DNA of 9,222 nt from Alphaproteobacteria bacterium (GCA_017307315.1 JAFKFF010000371.1:1-9222); one strand, 5' to 3'; shown: positions 1 through 8,969, counted from the stretch's first letter. Notes: generated by a model not told the origin, from the letters alone. Numbers and translations are program-made.

Positions 1-505
1 GATGGCTCATCCAAAGCGCGAGATTGATGTTCTTGAGCCGCGCCTTCCATTCCGTCGCGAGCAGCGAAAGCTCCTCGCCCGACAAGCCCAGCCGGTTCAT
101 GCCGGTATCGATATGGATCGCCGCATCCAGGCGCAGGCGCGCGGCGGATGCGCCCGCATTCCAGCCCGCAATGTCGCCCAGCGAATTCAGCACGGGGGTC
201 AGCCGGTGCGCGATCAGCGCGGGCACGGCGTCGGCGGGCGCGCCATCCAGCACGAAAATGCGCGGCGCAGCCCCCATCGCGCGGCGCAGGGCGATCCCTT
301 CCTCTAGCCGCGCGACGAAAAATGTATCGCAGCCGGCCCCCGCCAGCGTCGGCGCGATGAAATCCGCGCCCAGCCCGTAGCCGTCGGCCTTGACCACGCC
401 CGCCACCGCGGCAGGGCCCGCCAGCCGCCGGAACGCCCGGTAATTGTCGGCCAGCGCGCCCAGCCGGACCGTCAGGCGGTGAGCTTCGAAATCGGCATCC
501 GTCAT
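1..505 (-). CDS. alr: Alanine racemase, N-terminal part (cut by left edge)
   Basis: Alanine racemase is a PLP enzyme that interconverts L- and D-alanine in the cytoplasm and supplies D-Ala for peptidoglycan. The 168 visible residues start at ATG 505 and run off the left edge. Residues 37-46 read VVKADGYGLG, the PLP-lysine motif (canonical VKADAYGHG), with Lys39 as the expected Schiff-base residue. Residues 131-140 read HIDTGMNRLG, the conserved barrel motif with the Arg (R138) that contacts the cofactor. Family members are about 360-380 aa, so roughly the first 45% is present. The gene begins 46 bp after the stop of the upstream minus-strand gene and probably shares its transcript. No clear Shine-Dalgarno precedes the ATG; the frame is open further upstream but holds no better start. 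Motifs make the family call secure; the rest of the protein is outside the window. Confidence 0.95.
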   Translation of the reverse strand, partial: MTDADFEAHRLTVRLGALADNYRAFRRLAGPAAVAGVVKADGYGLGADFIAPTLAGAGCDTFFVARLEEGIALRRAMGAAPRIFVLDGAPADAVPALIAHRLTPVLNSLGDIAGWNAGASAARLRLDAAIHIDTGMNRLGLSGEELSLLATEWKARLKNINLALWMSH

Positions 506-551
506 GGCCGGACAATGCCCGTGCCGCGCCTGCCAGTCCAGTTGACCGGGC

Positions 552-1205
552 CTAATTGGTGGGAATGCCGATCCCCACCATCGGCGTGTTCTGGACGCAA
601 GGAATGTTCAGCATGATGTTGCAGCCGGGCGCCGTTTGCATCTGGCGGCGCATGGCGTCGGCGCCCGACAGCTTGGGCACCGGCGGCGGGGCGAAGGGCG
701 ACTGCGTGTTCGCCTCCAGCACGATGGTGCCGTTGGGCAGCTTGCGCGCCACCCAGGGCTCGCGCTTGCAGCGGGCGCGTTCGGCCTGGGTGAGGTTCTC
801 ATAATTCTCGGCGCCGCAGGACAAGGCCTCGCCGATCGCCTTCAAGATGTCGGCCGGCGTCTTGGGCACGGCCTGGTCGGGGTTGGCCGGCGGCACCACG
901 ATCACGGGCGCGGTGTTGATGGCCGGCTCGCGGGCGGTCGGAACCTCCGGCTTGATCAGCCGGACGGGCGGCGACGGCATGGCGGGAAATTTGGTGAGGT
1001 CCAGAATGGTCTCGACCGGCCGCTTCAAGGTGAACCGGGCCTCGCGATACTGGCTCACGATGAAAATCGAGAGCAGCAGCATATGGACCAGCCCGACCAG
1101 CACCCAGGTCAGGGCACGGCGGGCCAGAAGCCGCCGCTCCTCCTCCGTCGGCAGGCGCGCGGGCCGGTTCCCGTAAAAGGCCAAAGCGTGATCGGTCAAA
1201 AGCAA
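552..1205 (-). CDS. Membrane-anchored proline-rich protein with four cysteines, function unknown
   Basis: I do not recognise this 217-residue protein as a named family. It has a short basic N-terminal part, one hydrophobic segment at about residues 31-50 that should be a membrane anchor, then a proline-rich stretch (about 74-118) and a C-terminal region with Cys130, Cys146, Cys195 and Cys203, which could form two disulfides if periplasmic. The layout (N-in anchor, Pro-rich spacer, small outer part) resembles TonB-like proteins, but I see no TonB C-terminal domain. The segment ENLTQAERARC (136-146) recalls a motif I associate with other small alphaproteobacterial periplasmic proteins. No ATG lies upstream of the membrane segment. 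The chosen start is TTG 1205, four bases after AGGAAG-like pairing (AGGA, then AGAT); TTG 1199 is an alternative. It lies directly upstream of alr in the same direction, so a cell-envelope role is plausible but only inferred. Confidence 0.75.
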   Translation of the reverse strand: MLLTDHALAFYGNRPARLPTEEERRLLARRALTWVLVGLVHMLLLSIFIVSQYREARFTLKRPVETILDLTKFPAMPSPPVRLIKPEVPTAREPAINTAPVIVVPPANPDQAVPKTPADILKAIGEALSCGAENYENLTQAERARCKREPWVARKLPNGTIVLEANTQSPFAPPPVPKLSGADAMRRQMQTAPGCNIMLNIPCVQNTPMVGIGIPTN

Positions 1206-1240
1206 ATCTTCCTGGGCTGCCGCCAGCGCCGTCAGTCTAC

Positions 1241-1270
1241 ATCATATAATGTCCCCTCGCGCCCCACCAA
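1241..1270 (-). promoter_or_regulatory. Candidate promoter for the 552-1205 gene and alr
   Basis: On the minus strand TTGGTG (1270-1265) and TATGAT (1246-1241) are separated by 18 bases, a reasonable sigma70-type pair, about 35 bases before the TTG start at 1205. The gap between the divergent genes is only 110 bp, so a promoter is expected here. The same AT-rich spot reads TATAAT (1245-1250) on the plus strand, but no -35 box lies at the right distance for the glycosyltransferase. Pattern match only. Confidence 0.3.
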
Positions 1271-1315
1271 GCCGGACAGGGTTTCCCGGGAACGGCGCGC
1301 GTTGCATAAACCTGT

Positions 1316-2091
1316 ATGGACATTTACCTCGTCAATCTGGCGCGGCGGCCCGACCGGCTGGCCGCGATGGAAATCCAGGCCCGCGCACTGGGGCTTTCCC
1401 TCACCCGGCTGGACGCAGTGGATGCGAAAGAGGCCGAAGCCGGGGCAGTCGACCGCTGGTTCGCCGATGACGGACCTTTGGGCGAAATTCCACGGGGCGA
1501 CAAATGCTGTTCCCTGTCCCATCGCGCCGCCTGGGAAAGGCTTGTCGCCAGCAGCGCCACCCATGCCGCGATCCTGGAAGACGACGTGGTGCTGCGTCCG
1601 GACGCGGCTTTCGCCTTGGGAAGCGCGGGTTGGATCCCGCCGTCTGTCGATCTTCTCAAGCTGGAGCATTACGGCCCGCCGGGCCAGAGCGTGTTGCTGT
1701 CGAATATCACCGACGTCGGCCCGGGCTTTCGCATCGGGCGCATGCGCTCGCGCCACACCGGAGCGGCGGCCTATATCCTTTCGCGGCGGGCGGCCGAAAT
1801 CCTTCTCAGCCTGCCCCGCTTCGACCTGCCGGTGGATCACCTTCTGTTCAATCCCAACAATTCCAGGCTCTTCGCCCGGCTTAACCCGTGGCAATTGCTG
1901 CCCGTGGTGGCACGGCAGCAGGATTTCGTGGGCGACAAGTCGGACATCGAAGGCTGGCGCGTGGGCCTGCGCAAATTCGATCTCACTTATGTGCGGCGCG
2001 AATTGGTGCGCTTCGGCTACGACTTGAAGCTGCTGCCCGTCCAACTCGCCCTGCTGGGCACGGGCCGCGCCAAATTCGTGCGCGTGGGTGC

Positions 2092-2095
<4 letters not shown>
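1316..2095 (+). CDS. Glycosyltransferase family 25 protein (LPS/surface glycan type)
   Basis: GT25 enzymes transfer a sugar, often galactose, from a nucleotide sugar to lipooligosaccharide or another surface glycan. The 259-residue product begins MDIYLVNLARRPDR, the typical N-terminal strand of the family. CSLSHRAAW (65-73) and AILEDDVVL (85-93) are the two hallmark motifs, the latter holding the metal-binding acidic residues. TGAAAYILSRRAAEIL (148-163) and PVDHLLF (172-178) match the later family blocks. Length fits a full GT25 domain (about 220-260 aa). There is no signal peptide, so it should act at the cytoplasmic side. The start is ATG 1316; no strong ribosome-binding site precedes it. 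It is the only plus-strand gene in the dnaB-alr stretch and its TAA overlaps the dnaB TAA within one TTAA (2092-2095). Substrate and acceptor cannot be told from sequence. Confidence 0.88.
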
Positions 2096-3522
<1,427 letters not shown>

Positions 3523-3622
3523 CGGCGCTCAAGCTTGACGGGGCCCGCAATCAACCGGGCGCGGGCGGGACGGGCAAGCGTGTTTTCAACTCGCACACAG
3601 CTTCGCAAATCCCGGCGGCGCG

Positions 3623-3651
3623 ATTATCTATCCCTAGTAGGAGCGCGGCAA
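3623..3651 (-). promoter_or_regulatory. Candidate dnaB promoter
   Basis: On the minus strand TTGCCG (3651-3646) and GATAAT (3628-3623) are spaced by 17 bases. This would start transcription near 3616 and give a leader of roughly 90 bases before the dnaB ATG. It lies in the 207-bp gap between the broken sulfotransferase and dnaB, the only gene-free stretch before the helicase. The leader also holds an inverted GCCCGC/GCGGGC pair (3543-3548 with 3561-3566). Pattern match only. Confidence 0.4.
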
Positions 3652-3729
3652 TCGGAATCACGATCTGGGAAGGCCGTACGGCGAAGCGTCCGCGTCAAGA
3701 AAACAGGAAGGTCGCGGATCCGGAGCCGG

Positions 3730-4399
3730 TTATTCCGCGGCGACGTTGGCAAGCCGGAGGGCGCCGTCCGCGCGCCAGTTCTTCAACGCCTCCACCAGCG
3801 CGAAATCGCGGGCGTAGATTCTCTCGATCCGGCGCTTCTGGCTGGACGAAAGAGCGAGAGGGTTGCGGACGGACGGATTGAGCCAGGGCAGATTATCCAC
3901 GCCATGGCCTTTCAGATAGGCGCGCAGGGCCTCGTCGTCCCGGCCGTAGAGGAACAGCCGTTTCACCAGAATTTCGCCCGTGGCGAGATCGCTGACGAAC
4001 CAGCTTTGCGGGCGCATCACGAAATCCAGCGAGAGATCGTCGCGCTCCTCGATGAAGGAAAGATAATCGTCCATGCTGCGCAAATGAGCGGTCGGCCCGA
4101 GCCCAAAAATCGGGCGCCACGGTTTTGTAATAGCGGATGCTGTGATGGCGGGTGCAGCGCGGACCGTAGAGCGCCCGGGCGATCGAGGTGCCCGCGACGC
4201 GCGGAACATGCACGAAGATCAGGTTGCGCCGACGCATCTCCTCGTCGATGCGCCAATGGAAAAAGCGCATGGCCCGCGGCATCAACCCGCAAAATTTGTC
4301 GTAGATGTCTTCCTCATAGAAGACCCCGAACAAGGCGCGGTGAATCTCCTTGGAATCGGGCGAGCGCGGATGAAATCTTGGCTTGGATACTTCCATCAC
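3730..4399 (-). pseudogene. Sulfotransferase (Sulfotransfer_2-like), frameshifted and internally deleted
   Basis: Cytosolic-type sulfotransferases move sulfate from PAPS to sugars or other acceptors. The first frame (start GTG 4399 or ATG 4396) gives FVHVPRVAGTSI (62-73), the 5'-phosphosulfate loop (usual form HxPKxAGTS, here with Arg for Lys), then SIRYYKTVAPDFWA (87-100). It then loses sense and runs to 3893 as low-complexity Arg-rich sequence. The C-terminal half continues in the frame shifted by one base: HLRSMDDYLSFIEE, FVMRPQSWFVSD and ILVKRLFLYGRDDEAL match the rest of the family and end at TAA 3730. The switch falls near 4095-4118. The segment usually found between the halves, with the 3'-phosphate motif RNPxxRxxS, is absent from all three frames. 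The join would give about 222 aa, some 35-45 short of the family. I infer a deletion not divisible by three. A sequencing error alone would explain the frame but not the missing motif. Confidence 0.75.
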
Positions 4400-4947
4400 A
4401 TTCCATTCGAAAAGCCGCGAACAGAAGGGTTAAGCGTCGCGGCGCGTCGTTTCTTCGCTGAACCTTGCGAATTTGTCGTAAAACATATTCGGGACAGCGA
4501 ACAAATGTTGACGGCGGCGCGCGCGGCAGCACCGGCAAGATAGCTTACGAATCTTTTCTCTTCGGAAGCTTTCAATTCTAGCGTGCAGTCTCACGGGTAC
4601 TTTCGGGCACCACACACGCGCCCGTTCCCGACTGGTCGGAAGCCGATCTCAAATCCGAAACAAATTTTCGAAATGCATCCCGACGATCTTTTCCGCCCCG
4701 CGGGCACAACAGGGATGCGGAATGCACGGTAATGAAGCCGCATCGGCCATCGAATTCCGTCTCTCCCCGATTCGCGCCGACGAGCAGCGGCTTGCCGTTC
4801 AGCGCCAGAACGGCGGTCACCCCCAAGGCGACGGGCGTTGCTTCTTCCGCCGCGCGCACTCCTTTGTGAGGGATTAACGCGCGAGAGCCCCGACGGCTGC
4901 TTGCCTTGCCCGCCAGCGGTCCCGGATAATCGCGAGAGCGGGGAACA
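4400..4947. other. Gene-poor, relatively AT-rich gap before the GNAT gene
   Basis: This 548-bp stretch is the largest in the window without a convincing gene. The part at 4470-4580 is noticeably richer in A and T than the surroundings. It holds an imperfect inverted repeat CGAAT/ATTCG (4468-4472 with 4487-4491). The right part (4578-4859, minus) carries one doubtful ORF, listed separately. The last 88 bases should hold the promoter of the GNAT gene, but I see no clear -35/-10 pair. I see no RNA gene, insertion-sequence end or attachment site here. Confidence 0.5.
4578..4859 (-). CDS. Doubtful small hypothetical ORF or gene remnant
   Basis: This 93-codon frame does not match a family I know. 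Residues 14-46 (from VTAVLALNGKPL through FITVH) look protein-like, and the codons in that first half end mostly in G or C as in neighbouring genes. The second half loses this bias. The start GTG 4859 is poorly placed: the AAGGAG box (4864-4859) overlaps it instead of lying 5-9 bases upstream, and no ATG occurs in frame nearby. The frame is open upstream, antisense to the GNAT gene. It may be a 5'-truncated remnant, like the broken gene next to it, or chance. A competing plus-strand frame of about 52 codons (ATG near 4722) covers the same bases. Confidence 0.22.
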   Translation of the reverse strand: MRAAEEATPVALGVTAVLALNGKPLLVGANRGETEFDGRCGFITVHSASLLCPRGGKDRRDAFRKFVSDLRSASDQSGTGACVVPESTRETAR

Positions 4948-5649
4948 ATGACAAAGCAACATCCACTCGATCGGCCTGTATGGAGCGCGCTGACCGGAGG
5001 TCACGCCCATCTGGCGCAAGGTGATCCGCGCAGCGCCCTGCGCTATCCCTCCGACATCGAGCCGTTCGGTGCGGCAGCCGGCGGTTTTCCCGAGCAGCTG
5101 CTGGCGCTGGGCGCGCTGACAGCCAAAGACAATGCGGTGGCGCTGGTCGAACGCCATCGCGTGATGCCGCCGTCCGGACTGGTCGCGATGATCGAAGAGC
5201 CGGTCCACCAGATGACCGCCACGCGCCTTGCCCCACCGGAGGATGAGGACGATGTCGTCGAACTGGGCGATGCCGATGCGGCCGAGATGCAGGCGCTGGC
5301 GGAGTTGACGCAGCCGGGGCCTTTTCATGCCCGCACCCATACGCTGGGCGGCTTTGTTGGCGTGCGGGAGAGCGGTCGCCTGATCGCCATGACGGGCGAG
5401 AGGATGCGCGTGCCCGGCTTCACCGAAATCAGCGCCGTCTGCACCCATCCCGACGCGCGAGGCCGCGGCCTGGCGGCAAAGCTGATGCGCATCGTGGCAC
5501 ACCGGATCGTGGCGCGCGGGGAGGAATTGTTCCTCCACGTCTATCCCCGCAACACGAACGCCATCGCCGTTTACGAAAAGCTTGGCTTCCGCCAGCGCGC
5601 CACCCTTCACTTGACGGTGCTGCGCCATCGCCAGCCGGGCGAAGCATAA
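4948..5649 (+). CDS. GNAT family N-acetyltransferase (FR47-like)
   Basis: GNAT enzymes transfer an acetyl group from acetyl-CoA to an amine. In this 233-residue protein the GNAT core is in the C-terminal half: EISAVCTHPDARGRGLAAKLM (160-180) is motif A with the R/Q-x-x-G-x-G/A pyrophosphate loop (RGRGLA), and HVYPRNTNAIAVYEKLGF (197-214) is motif B with the Asn and Tyr common in the family. The arrangement fits the FR47-like subgroup, in which the first about 100 residues form a diverged half. The substrate cannot be inferred. ATG 4948 is preceded by GGGGA five bases upstream. The gene stands alone and converges on the DUF72 gene with 13 bp between stops. Confidence 0.9.
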   Translation: MTKQHPLDRPVWSALTGGHAHLAQGDPRSALRYPSDIEPFGAAAGGFPEQLLALGALTAKDNAVALVERHRVMPPSGLVAMIEEPVHQMTATRLAPPEDEDDVVELGDADAAEMQALAELTQPGPFHARTHTLGGFVGVRESGRLIAMTGERMRVPGFTEISAVCTHPDARGRGLAAKLMRIVAHRIVARGEELFLHVYPRNTNAIAVYEKLGFRQRATLHLTVLRHRQPGEA

Positions 5650-5662
5650 TTCCGGCACCGCT

Positions 5663-6445
5663 TCAGAGTGCGGCGATCAGCGCCTGCGCGGCCGCCGGAT
5701 TCTTCGCCTTGGCGCCGGAAATCACGAACAGGAAGACATCGCGCGGCCTGGCGGGCGCAGCTTTGGCGACCAGCGGAAAATCCTTCGGCCCATCCCCTTT
5801 CGCCCAAGCCTTGGCGCGGCCCGCCCATTGCGCGATCCCGGCTTTGGCATAACCCAGCTTCTCCTTCTCGCTGGTCCCCATGATGCGGACATAGACGAAA
5901 TCCGCCGTCACATCCGCGATCCGGGGAAATTCGCTGTCGCCGGACGTGATGATGGCAACCTTGTGCTTGCGGCACAGCGCCACGAACGCCTCGCAAGCGA
6001 AGCTGGGATGGCGCACCTCCACCGCGTGACGCAGGACGACGCCATCGCGACTTTCCGGCAGCAGCGAAAGAAACGCGCCGAAATCGCCGGCGTCGAACTT
6101 TTTGGTCGCCATGAATTGCCAGTTGATCGGTCCCAGCTTCTTCTTCAGGCGGGTGATGCCGCTGGCGATGAATTTTTCGATCGAGTCGCCGGCTTCCGCC
6201 AGGACCCGACGGTTGGTGGCGAAGCGCGGTCCCTTCAGGGTGAAGACGAAATCGTCCGGCGTCTCGTCATGCCAGCGGGCAAAACTCTCCGGCTTCTGCG
6301 ACCCATAATAGGTGCCATTGATCTCGATGGCGGTAAGGTGGCGGCTGGCATATTCCAGCTCGCGCTTCTGGCTGAGGCCTTTGGGATAGAAATTATCCCG
6401 CCATTCCTCGAACACCCAGCCGCCCACACCGATATAGATGGTCAT
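5663..6445 (-). CDS. DUF72 domain protein (YecE-like)
   Basis: The 260 residues match the DUF72 family, TIM-barrel-like proteins of unknown biochemical role. Family features are the N-terminal YIGVGGWVFEEWRDNFYP (4-21), EINGTYYG (41-48), the FVFTLKGPRF block (66-75), AVEVRHPSF (141-149) and FVYVRIMG (183-190). The usual C-terminal FNN motif is replaced by VFLFVISGAKAKNPAAA (237-253), a variation I would expect in a side branch. Length is normal. ATG 6445 has a good ribosome-binding site (GAGGAAA, about 8 bases upstream). It is divergent from the decarboxylase gene and convergent with the GNAT gene, so probably a single-gene unit. Confidence 0.92.
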   Translation of the reverse strand: MTIYIGVGGWVFEEWRDNFYPKGLSQKRELEYASRHLTAIEINGTYYGSQKPESFARWHDETPDDFVFTLKGPRFATNRRVLAEAGDSIEKFIASGITRLKKKLGPINWQFMATKKFDAGDFGAFLSLLPESRDGVVLRHAVEVRHPSFACEAFVALCRKHKVAIITSGDSEFPRIADVTADFVYVRIMGTSEKEKLGYAKAGIAQWAGRAKAWAKGDGPKDFPLVAKAAPARPRDVFLFVISGAKAKNPAAAQALIAAL

Positions 6446-6555
6446 GCCCGCTTTCCTCGCCGGGCCTGCCGTCCTCGCTGCATGGGAGACCCGCTTATAT
6501 AGTAGTGGTTTTTCGCTTCCGGCCTAGCAAGCTGGCGGGAAAATCGGGGAAAGAG
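6446..6555. promoter_or_regulatory. Divergent promoter region between the DUF72 and decarboxylase genes
   Basis: Both flanking genes start from this 110-bp gap, so it should hold two promoters. The only AT-rich spot is TTATATAGTAG (6495-6505), which gives TATATA on both strands and could serve as a -10 box in either direction. I find no good -35 box 16-18 bases away on either strand, so exact sites are not assigned. GGGGAAAGAG (6546-6555) is the ribosome-binding site of the decarboxylase. Confidence 0.3.
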
Positions 6556-7758
6556 ATGGCGGATTCCAGTTTTTCAATAGACCGGGCGGGGTTGATACGG
6601 GCTCTGGACCTGATGGCAAGCGACGCCCTTTCCTCGCCCGCGCCTTTGCCGGCGCGGTTGGAAGAGCGCGGCATGGGGGAAGTCGCGGCCCTGGATCTGC
6701 TGGCGCCATTGGTCATGGACGGTGCCGCGCGCCTGGACTTGCCACACGCCTTCGCCCACATGGACCCGCCCACGCCCTGGATAAGCTGGGCCGCGACGTT
6801 ATGGAACGCGCGGCTGAACCAGAATCTTCTGCATCCGGCCAGCGCGCCCTTCGCGCGCGCCGCGGAGCGTCAGGCGGTATCCTGGCTCGCGCCTTATTTC
6901 GGCATGGAGGGCGGACACATGACGCCGGGCTCCACGCTTGCCAACCTCACGGCTTTGTGGGCGGCGCGGCAGCGCACGGGCGCGCGCCGGATCATCACCT
7001 CGGAAGCCGCCCATATCAGTATTCCCAAGGTCGCCAACATTCTGGGCCTCATCCACGAAAGCGTTCCGGCCGATGGCGCGCAGCGGCTCGACGCTGCGAA
7101 ACTGACCGGCGATCCGTCCGACGCCATCCTGGTTCTCACCGCCGGCACCACCAGCGCGGGCGCGATCGATCCGCTGGCGCTTTGCGGGCGCGCCGCCTGG
7201 ACCCATGTCGATGCGGCCTGGGCGGGGCCGCTGGTTTTCTCCGCGCGCCACAGAGCGCGCCTTTCGGAAATCGAGAAGGCGGATTCCATTGCCGTGTCGG
7301 CGCACAAATGGCTTTTCCAGCCCAAGGAATCCGCTTTTGTCTTTTTCCGCGACGAAAAAACAGCGCACGACGCCATCAGCTTCGGCGGCGCCTATCTGGC
7401 GACACCCAATGTCGGCGTCTTGGGATCGCATGGCGCGGTCGCGATCCCGCTGCTGGCCACCCTGTTGGCCTGGGGCCGCGAAGGCCTTGCGGAACGGATC
7501 GACCGCTGCATGGAAAACGCCGCAAAGCTGGCGCGCGCCATCGCGACCGATCCGAAATGGCGGTTGTTCGCCGAGCCGGAAACCGGAGTCGTGCTGTTCC
7601 GCCCCGCCACCGGCGATTGTGACGCGGCGGCGGCGCGGCTCCCACCGGGTCTTGCCTCCACGACCAGGATCGCGGGCGAAAGTTGGCTGCGCTGCGTCGC
7701 CGCCAATCCGAACGTCGCTATCGACCGCGTGCTGGAGGCTGTGGCGCGCGCGCTCTAG
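6556..7758 (+). CDS. Short group II PLP-dependent decarboxylase family protein
   Basis: This protein belongs to the aspartate aminotransferase fold and resembles group II amino-acid decarboxylases (glutamate, aromatic amino acid, diaminobutyrate types). From ATG 6556 it has 400 residues. Visible motifs are TPGSTLANL (123-131, phosphate-binding turn), TSEAAHIS (148-155, His153 stacking on the PLP ring), [13 protein letters not shown] (194-206), HVDAAWAGP (217-225, Asp219 for the pyridine nitrogen) and SAHKW (248-252, Lys251 as Schiff-base residue). All catalytic elements are present. It is shorter than the usual 470-510 aa, and the C-terminal domain is compact. GTG 6505 would add 17 residues, but GGGGAAAGAG directly upstream of 6556 decides the start. 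Lyase activity is likely; the substrate is not visible from sequence, and related folds include cysteine desulfurase-like enzymes. Its TAG overlaps the aqpZ TAG. Confidence 0.88.
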   Translation: MADSSFSIDRAGLIRALDLMASDALSSPAPLPARLEERGMGEVAALDLLAPLVMDGAARLDLPHAFAHMDPPTPWISWAATLWNARLNQNLLHPASAPFARAAERQAVSWLAPYFGMEGGHMTPGSTLANLTALWAARQRTGARRIITSEAAHISIPKVANILGLIHESVPADGAQRLDAAKLTGDPSDAILVLTAGTTSAGAIDPLALCGRAAWTHVDAAWAGPLVFSARHRARLSEIEKADSIAVSAHKWLFQPKESAFVFFRDEKTAHDAISFGGAYLATPNVGVLGSHGAVAIPLLATLLAWGREGLAERIDRCMENAAKLARAIATDPKWRLFAEPETGVVLFRPATGDCDAAAARLPPGLASTTRIAGESWLRCVAANPNVAIDRVLEAVARAL

Positions 7759-8471
7759 CGGCCCGCCACGTCCACAGGCTTGGGTTCTTCCGGGCTGAGC
7801 CAGCGATAGACGAAGCCCGCCAGCGCGCCGCCCGCCAGCGGCGCCACCCAGAACAACCAGAGCTGCCCCAGCGCCCAGCCGCCGGCGAACAAGGCCGGCG
7901 CGGTCGAGCGTGCCGGATTGACCGACGTGTTCGTCACCGGGATCGAGATCAGGTGGATCAAGGTCAGGCACAGCCCGATGGCGATGGGCGCGAAGCCGGC
8001 CGGCGCGCGGCCATGGGTCGAGCCCAGGATGACGAACAGAAAGGCAAAGGTCATCACGATCTCGCAGACCAGCGCCGGCACCAGGCCATAGCCGCCCGGC
8101 GAATGCGGACCGTAACCGTTGCTGGCAAAACCGGCATGAACGTCGAAACCGGTCTGGCCGCTCGCGATCAGGTACAGGATCGCGGCACCGGCGATGCCGC
8201 CCGCGACCTGGGCAACGATATAGCCCAGAAGATCGGCGGCCGGAAAACGCCCGCCCGCCCACAGCCCGACCGAAACCGCGGGATTGAGATGGCAGCCCGA
8301 GACATGGCCGATCGCGAACGCCATGGTCAGCACCGTCAGTCCGAACGCGAGAGCCACGCCGACAAAACCGATACCCAGTTGCGGAAAGGCGGCGGCGAGC
8401 ACCGCCGCGCCGCAACCGCCCAACACAAGCCATGCCGTGCCGATGAACTCGGCCGTCAGTTTGCGCATCAT
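7755..8471 (-). CDS. aqpZ: Aquaporin Z, water channel
   Basis: Aquaporin Z is an inner-membrane tetrameric channel for rapid water flow. The 238-residue protein has six hydrophobic segments and both NPA boxes, HLNPAVS (61-67) and SVNPARS (183-189). Phe43, His173, Thr182 and Arg188 fall where E. coli AqpZ has Phe43, His174, Thr183 and Arg189, so the selectivity filter is the water type, not the glycerol type. The length equals the family norm (about 230). The start is ATG 8471, with AAGGGGG seven bases upstream; the frame is open further upstream to 8501 but without a better site, and ATG 8468 follows immediately. It lies 56 bp after the Spx/ArsC-like gene in the same direction and may share its transcript. 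It converges with the decarboxylase through a CTAG. Confidence 0.96.
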   Translation of the reverse strand: MMRKLTAEFIGTAWLVLGGCGAAVLAAAFPQLGIGFVGVALAFGLTVLTMAFAIGHVSGCHLNPAVSVGLWAGGRFPAADLLGYIVAQVAGGIAGAAILYLIASGQTGFDVHAGFASNGYGPHSPGGYGLVPALVCEIVMTFAFLFVILGSTHGRAPAGFAPIAIGLCLTLIHLISIPVTNTSVNPARSTAPALFAGGWALGQLWLFWVAPLAGGALAGFVYRWLSPEEPKPVDVAGR

Positions 8472-8527
8472 GCATGATCCCCCTTCGGTTGCACGCCGCA
8501 AGTGTAGGCGCGGTTTCGCACCGAAAT

Positions 8528-8878
8528 CTACCGCCCCAGCAGCTTTTCGAACGCTTCCGGGCGAAAGCCCGCCAGGACGCGGCCATCATCCGTCTCCAGC
8601 ACCGGGCGCTTGATCATCGACGGCTGGGCCAGCATCAGGGCGATGGCTTTTCCTTCCGTCAGCCCCTGCTTCTCGGCGTCCGGCAATTTGCGGAAGGTGG
8701 TGCCGGCGCGGTTGAGCAGCGCCTCCCACCCCAATGCCGCCACCCAGCGTTCCAAATGGGGCCTATCGATGCCTTGGCTTTTATAGTCGTGGAATTCGTA
8801 TGCGATCTTGCGCGCATCCAGCCAGGCGCGGGTCTTCTTCATCGTGTCGCAGTTCTTGATTCCGTAAATGACCGTCAT
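8528..8878 (-). CDS. yffB: Spx/ArsC-like thioredoxin-fold protein, YffB type
   Basis: The 116-residue protein belongs to the ArsC/Spx/MgsR family. [20 protein letters not shown] (1-20) is the signature of the YffB branch (GIKNCDT with Cys10), and the MIKRPVL segment (88-94, Arg91) is the conserved block that in ArsC helps hold the anion. There is one active-site Cys10 and no CxxC as in Spx, and no second cysteine at all, so a classical multi-cysteine arsenate reductase cycle would need glutathione/glutaredoxin. YffB proteins are not established arsenate reductases; the role is uncertain, possibly thiol or glutathione redox chemistry. ATG 8878 has GAGG five bases upstream. The length is normal for the family. 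Confidence 0.92.
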   Translation of the reverse strand: MTVIYGIKNCDTMKKTRAWLDARKIAYEFHDYKSQGIDRPHLERWVAALGWEALLNRAGTTFRKLPDAEKQGLTEGKAIALMLAQPSMIKRPVLETDDGRVLAGFRPEAFEKLLGR

Positions 8879-8969
8879 CCGCGCCTCTTACCTTGGAGGC
8901 GGTGAAAGGATCAGATCGCGGGCCAAACCGCCAGCCGGAAATGGCCGGGGTCCTTCGTGGCGGGAATGC

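Noticed and set aside
1245..1250. Perfect TATAAT on the plus strand as promoter of the GT25 gene
   Set aside because: No -35-like hexamer lies 16-18 bases upstream (GCCAGC at the 17-base position), so it was not called; the minus-strand reading has better support.
636..2027. Open frame of 463 codons on the plus strand
   Set aside because: It spans the divergent gap and runs antisense to the membrane protein, then out of frame through the GT25 gene; its composition is that of a shadow frame.
4499..4513. GAAC-N7 pattern resembling an alphaproteobacterial LexA box
   Set aside because: The second half-site is GACG and not GAAC, and no SOS gene is adjacent.
4508..4513. TTGACG as a -35 box for the plus strand
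   Set aside because: No -10-like hexamer occurs 16-19 bases downstream; the region there is GC-rich.
4591..5658. Open frame of 355 codons on the minus strand
   Set aside because: It lies antisense to the GNAT gene, which has clear family motifs and a ribosome-binding site; the minus frame is Arg/Gln/His-rich and matches nothing, as expected of antisense frames in GC-rich DNA.
5653..5676. Weak inverted repeat between the GNAT and DUF72 stops as a bidirectional terminator
   Set aside because: The stem is only about six pairs with a mismatch, and there is no T-run on either side.
6799..8589. Open frame of 596 codons on the minus strand
   Set aside because: It overlaps the decarboxylase in antisense and aqpZ in a shifted frame. 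Both of those genes have complete family motifs, and this frame has only Arg/Gly-rich low-complexity sequence.
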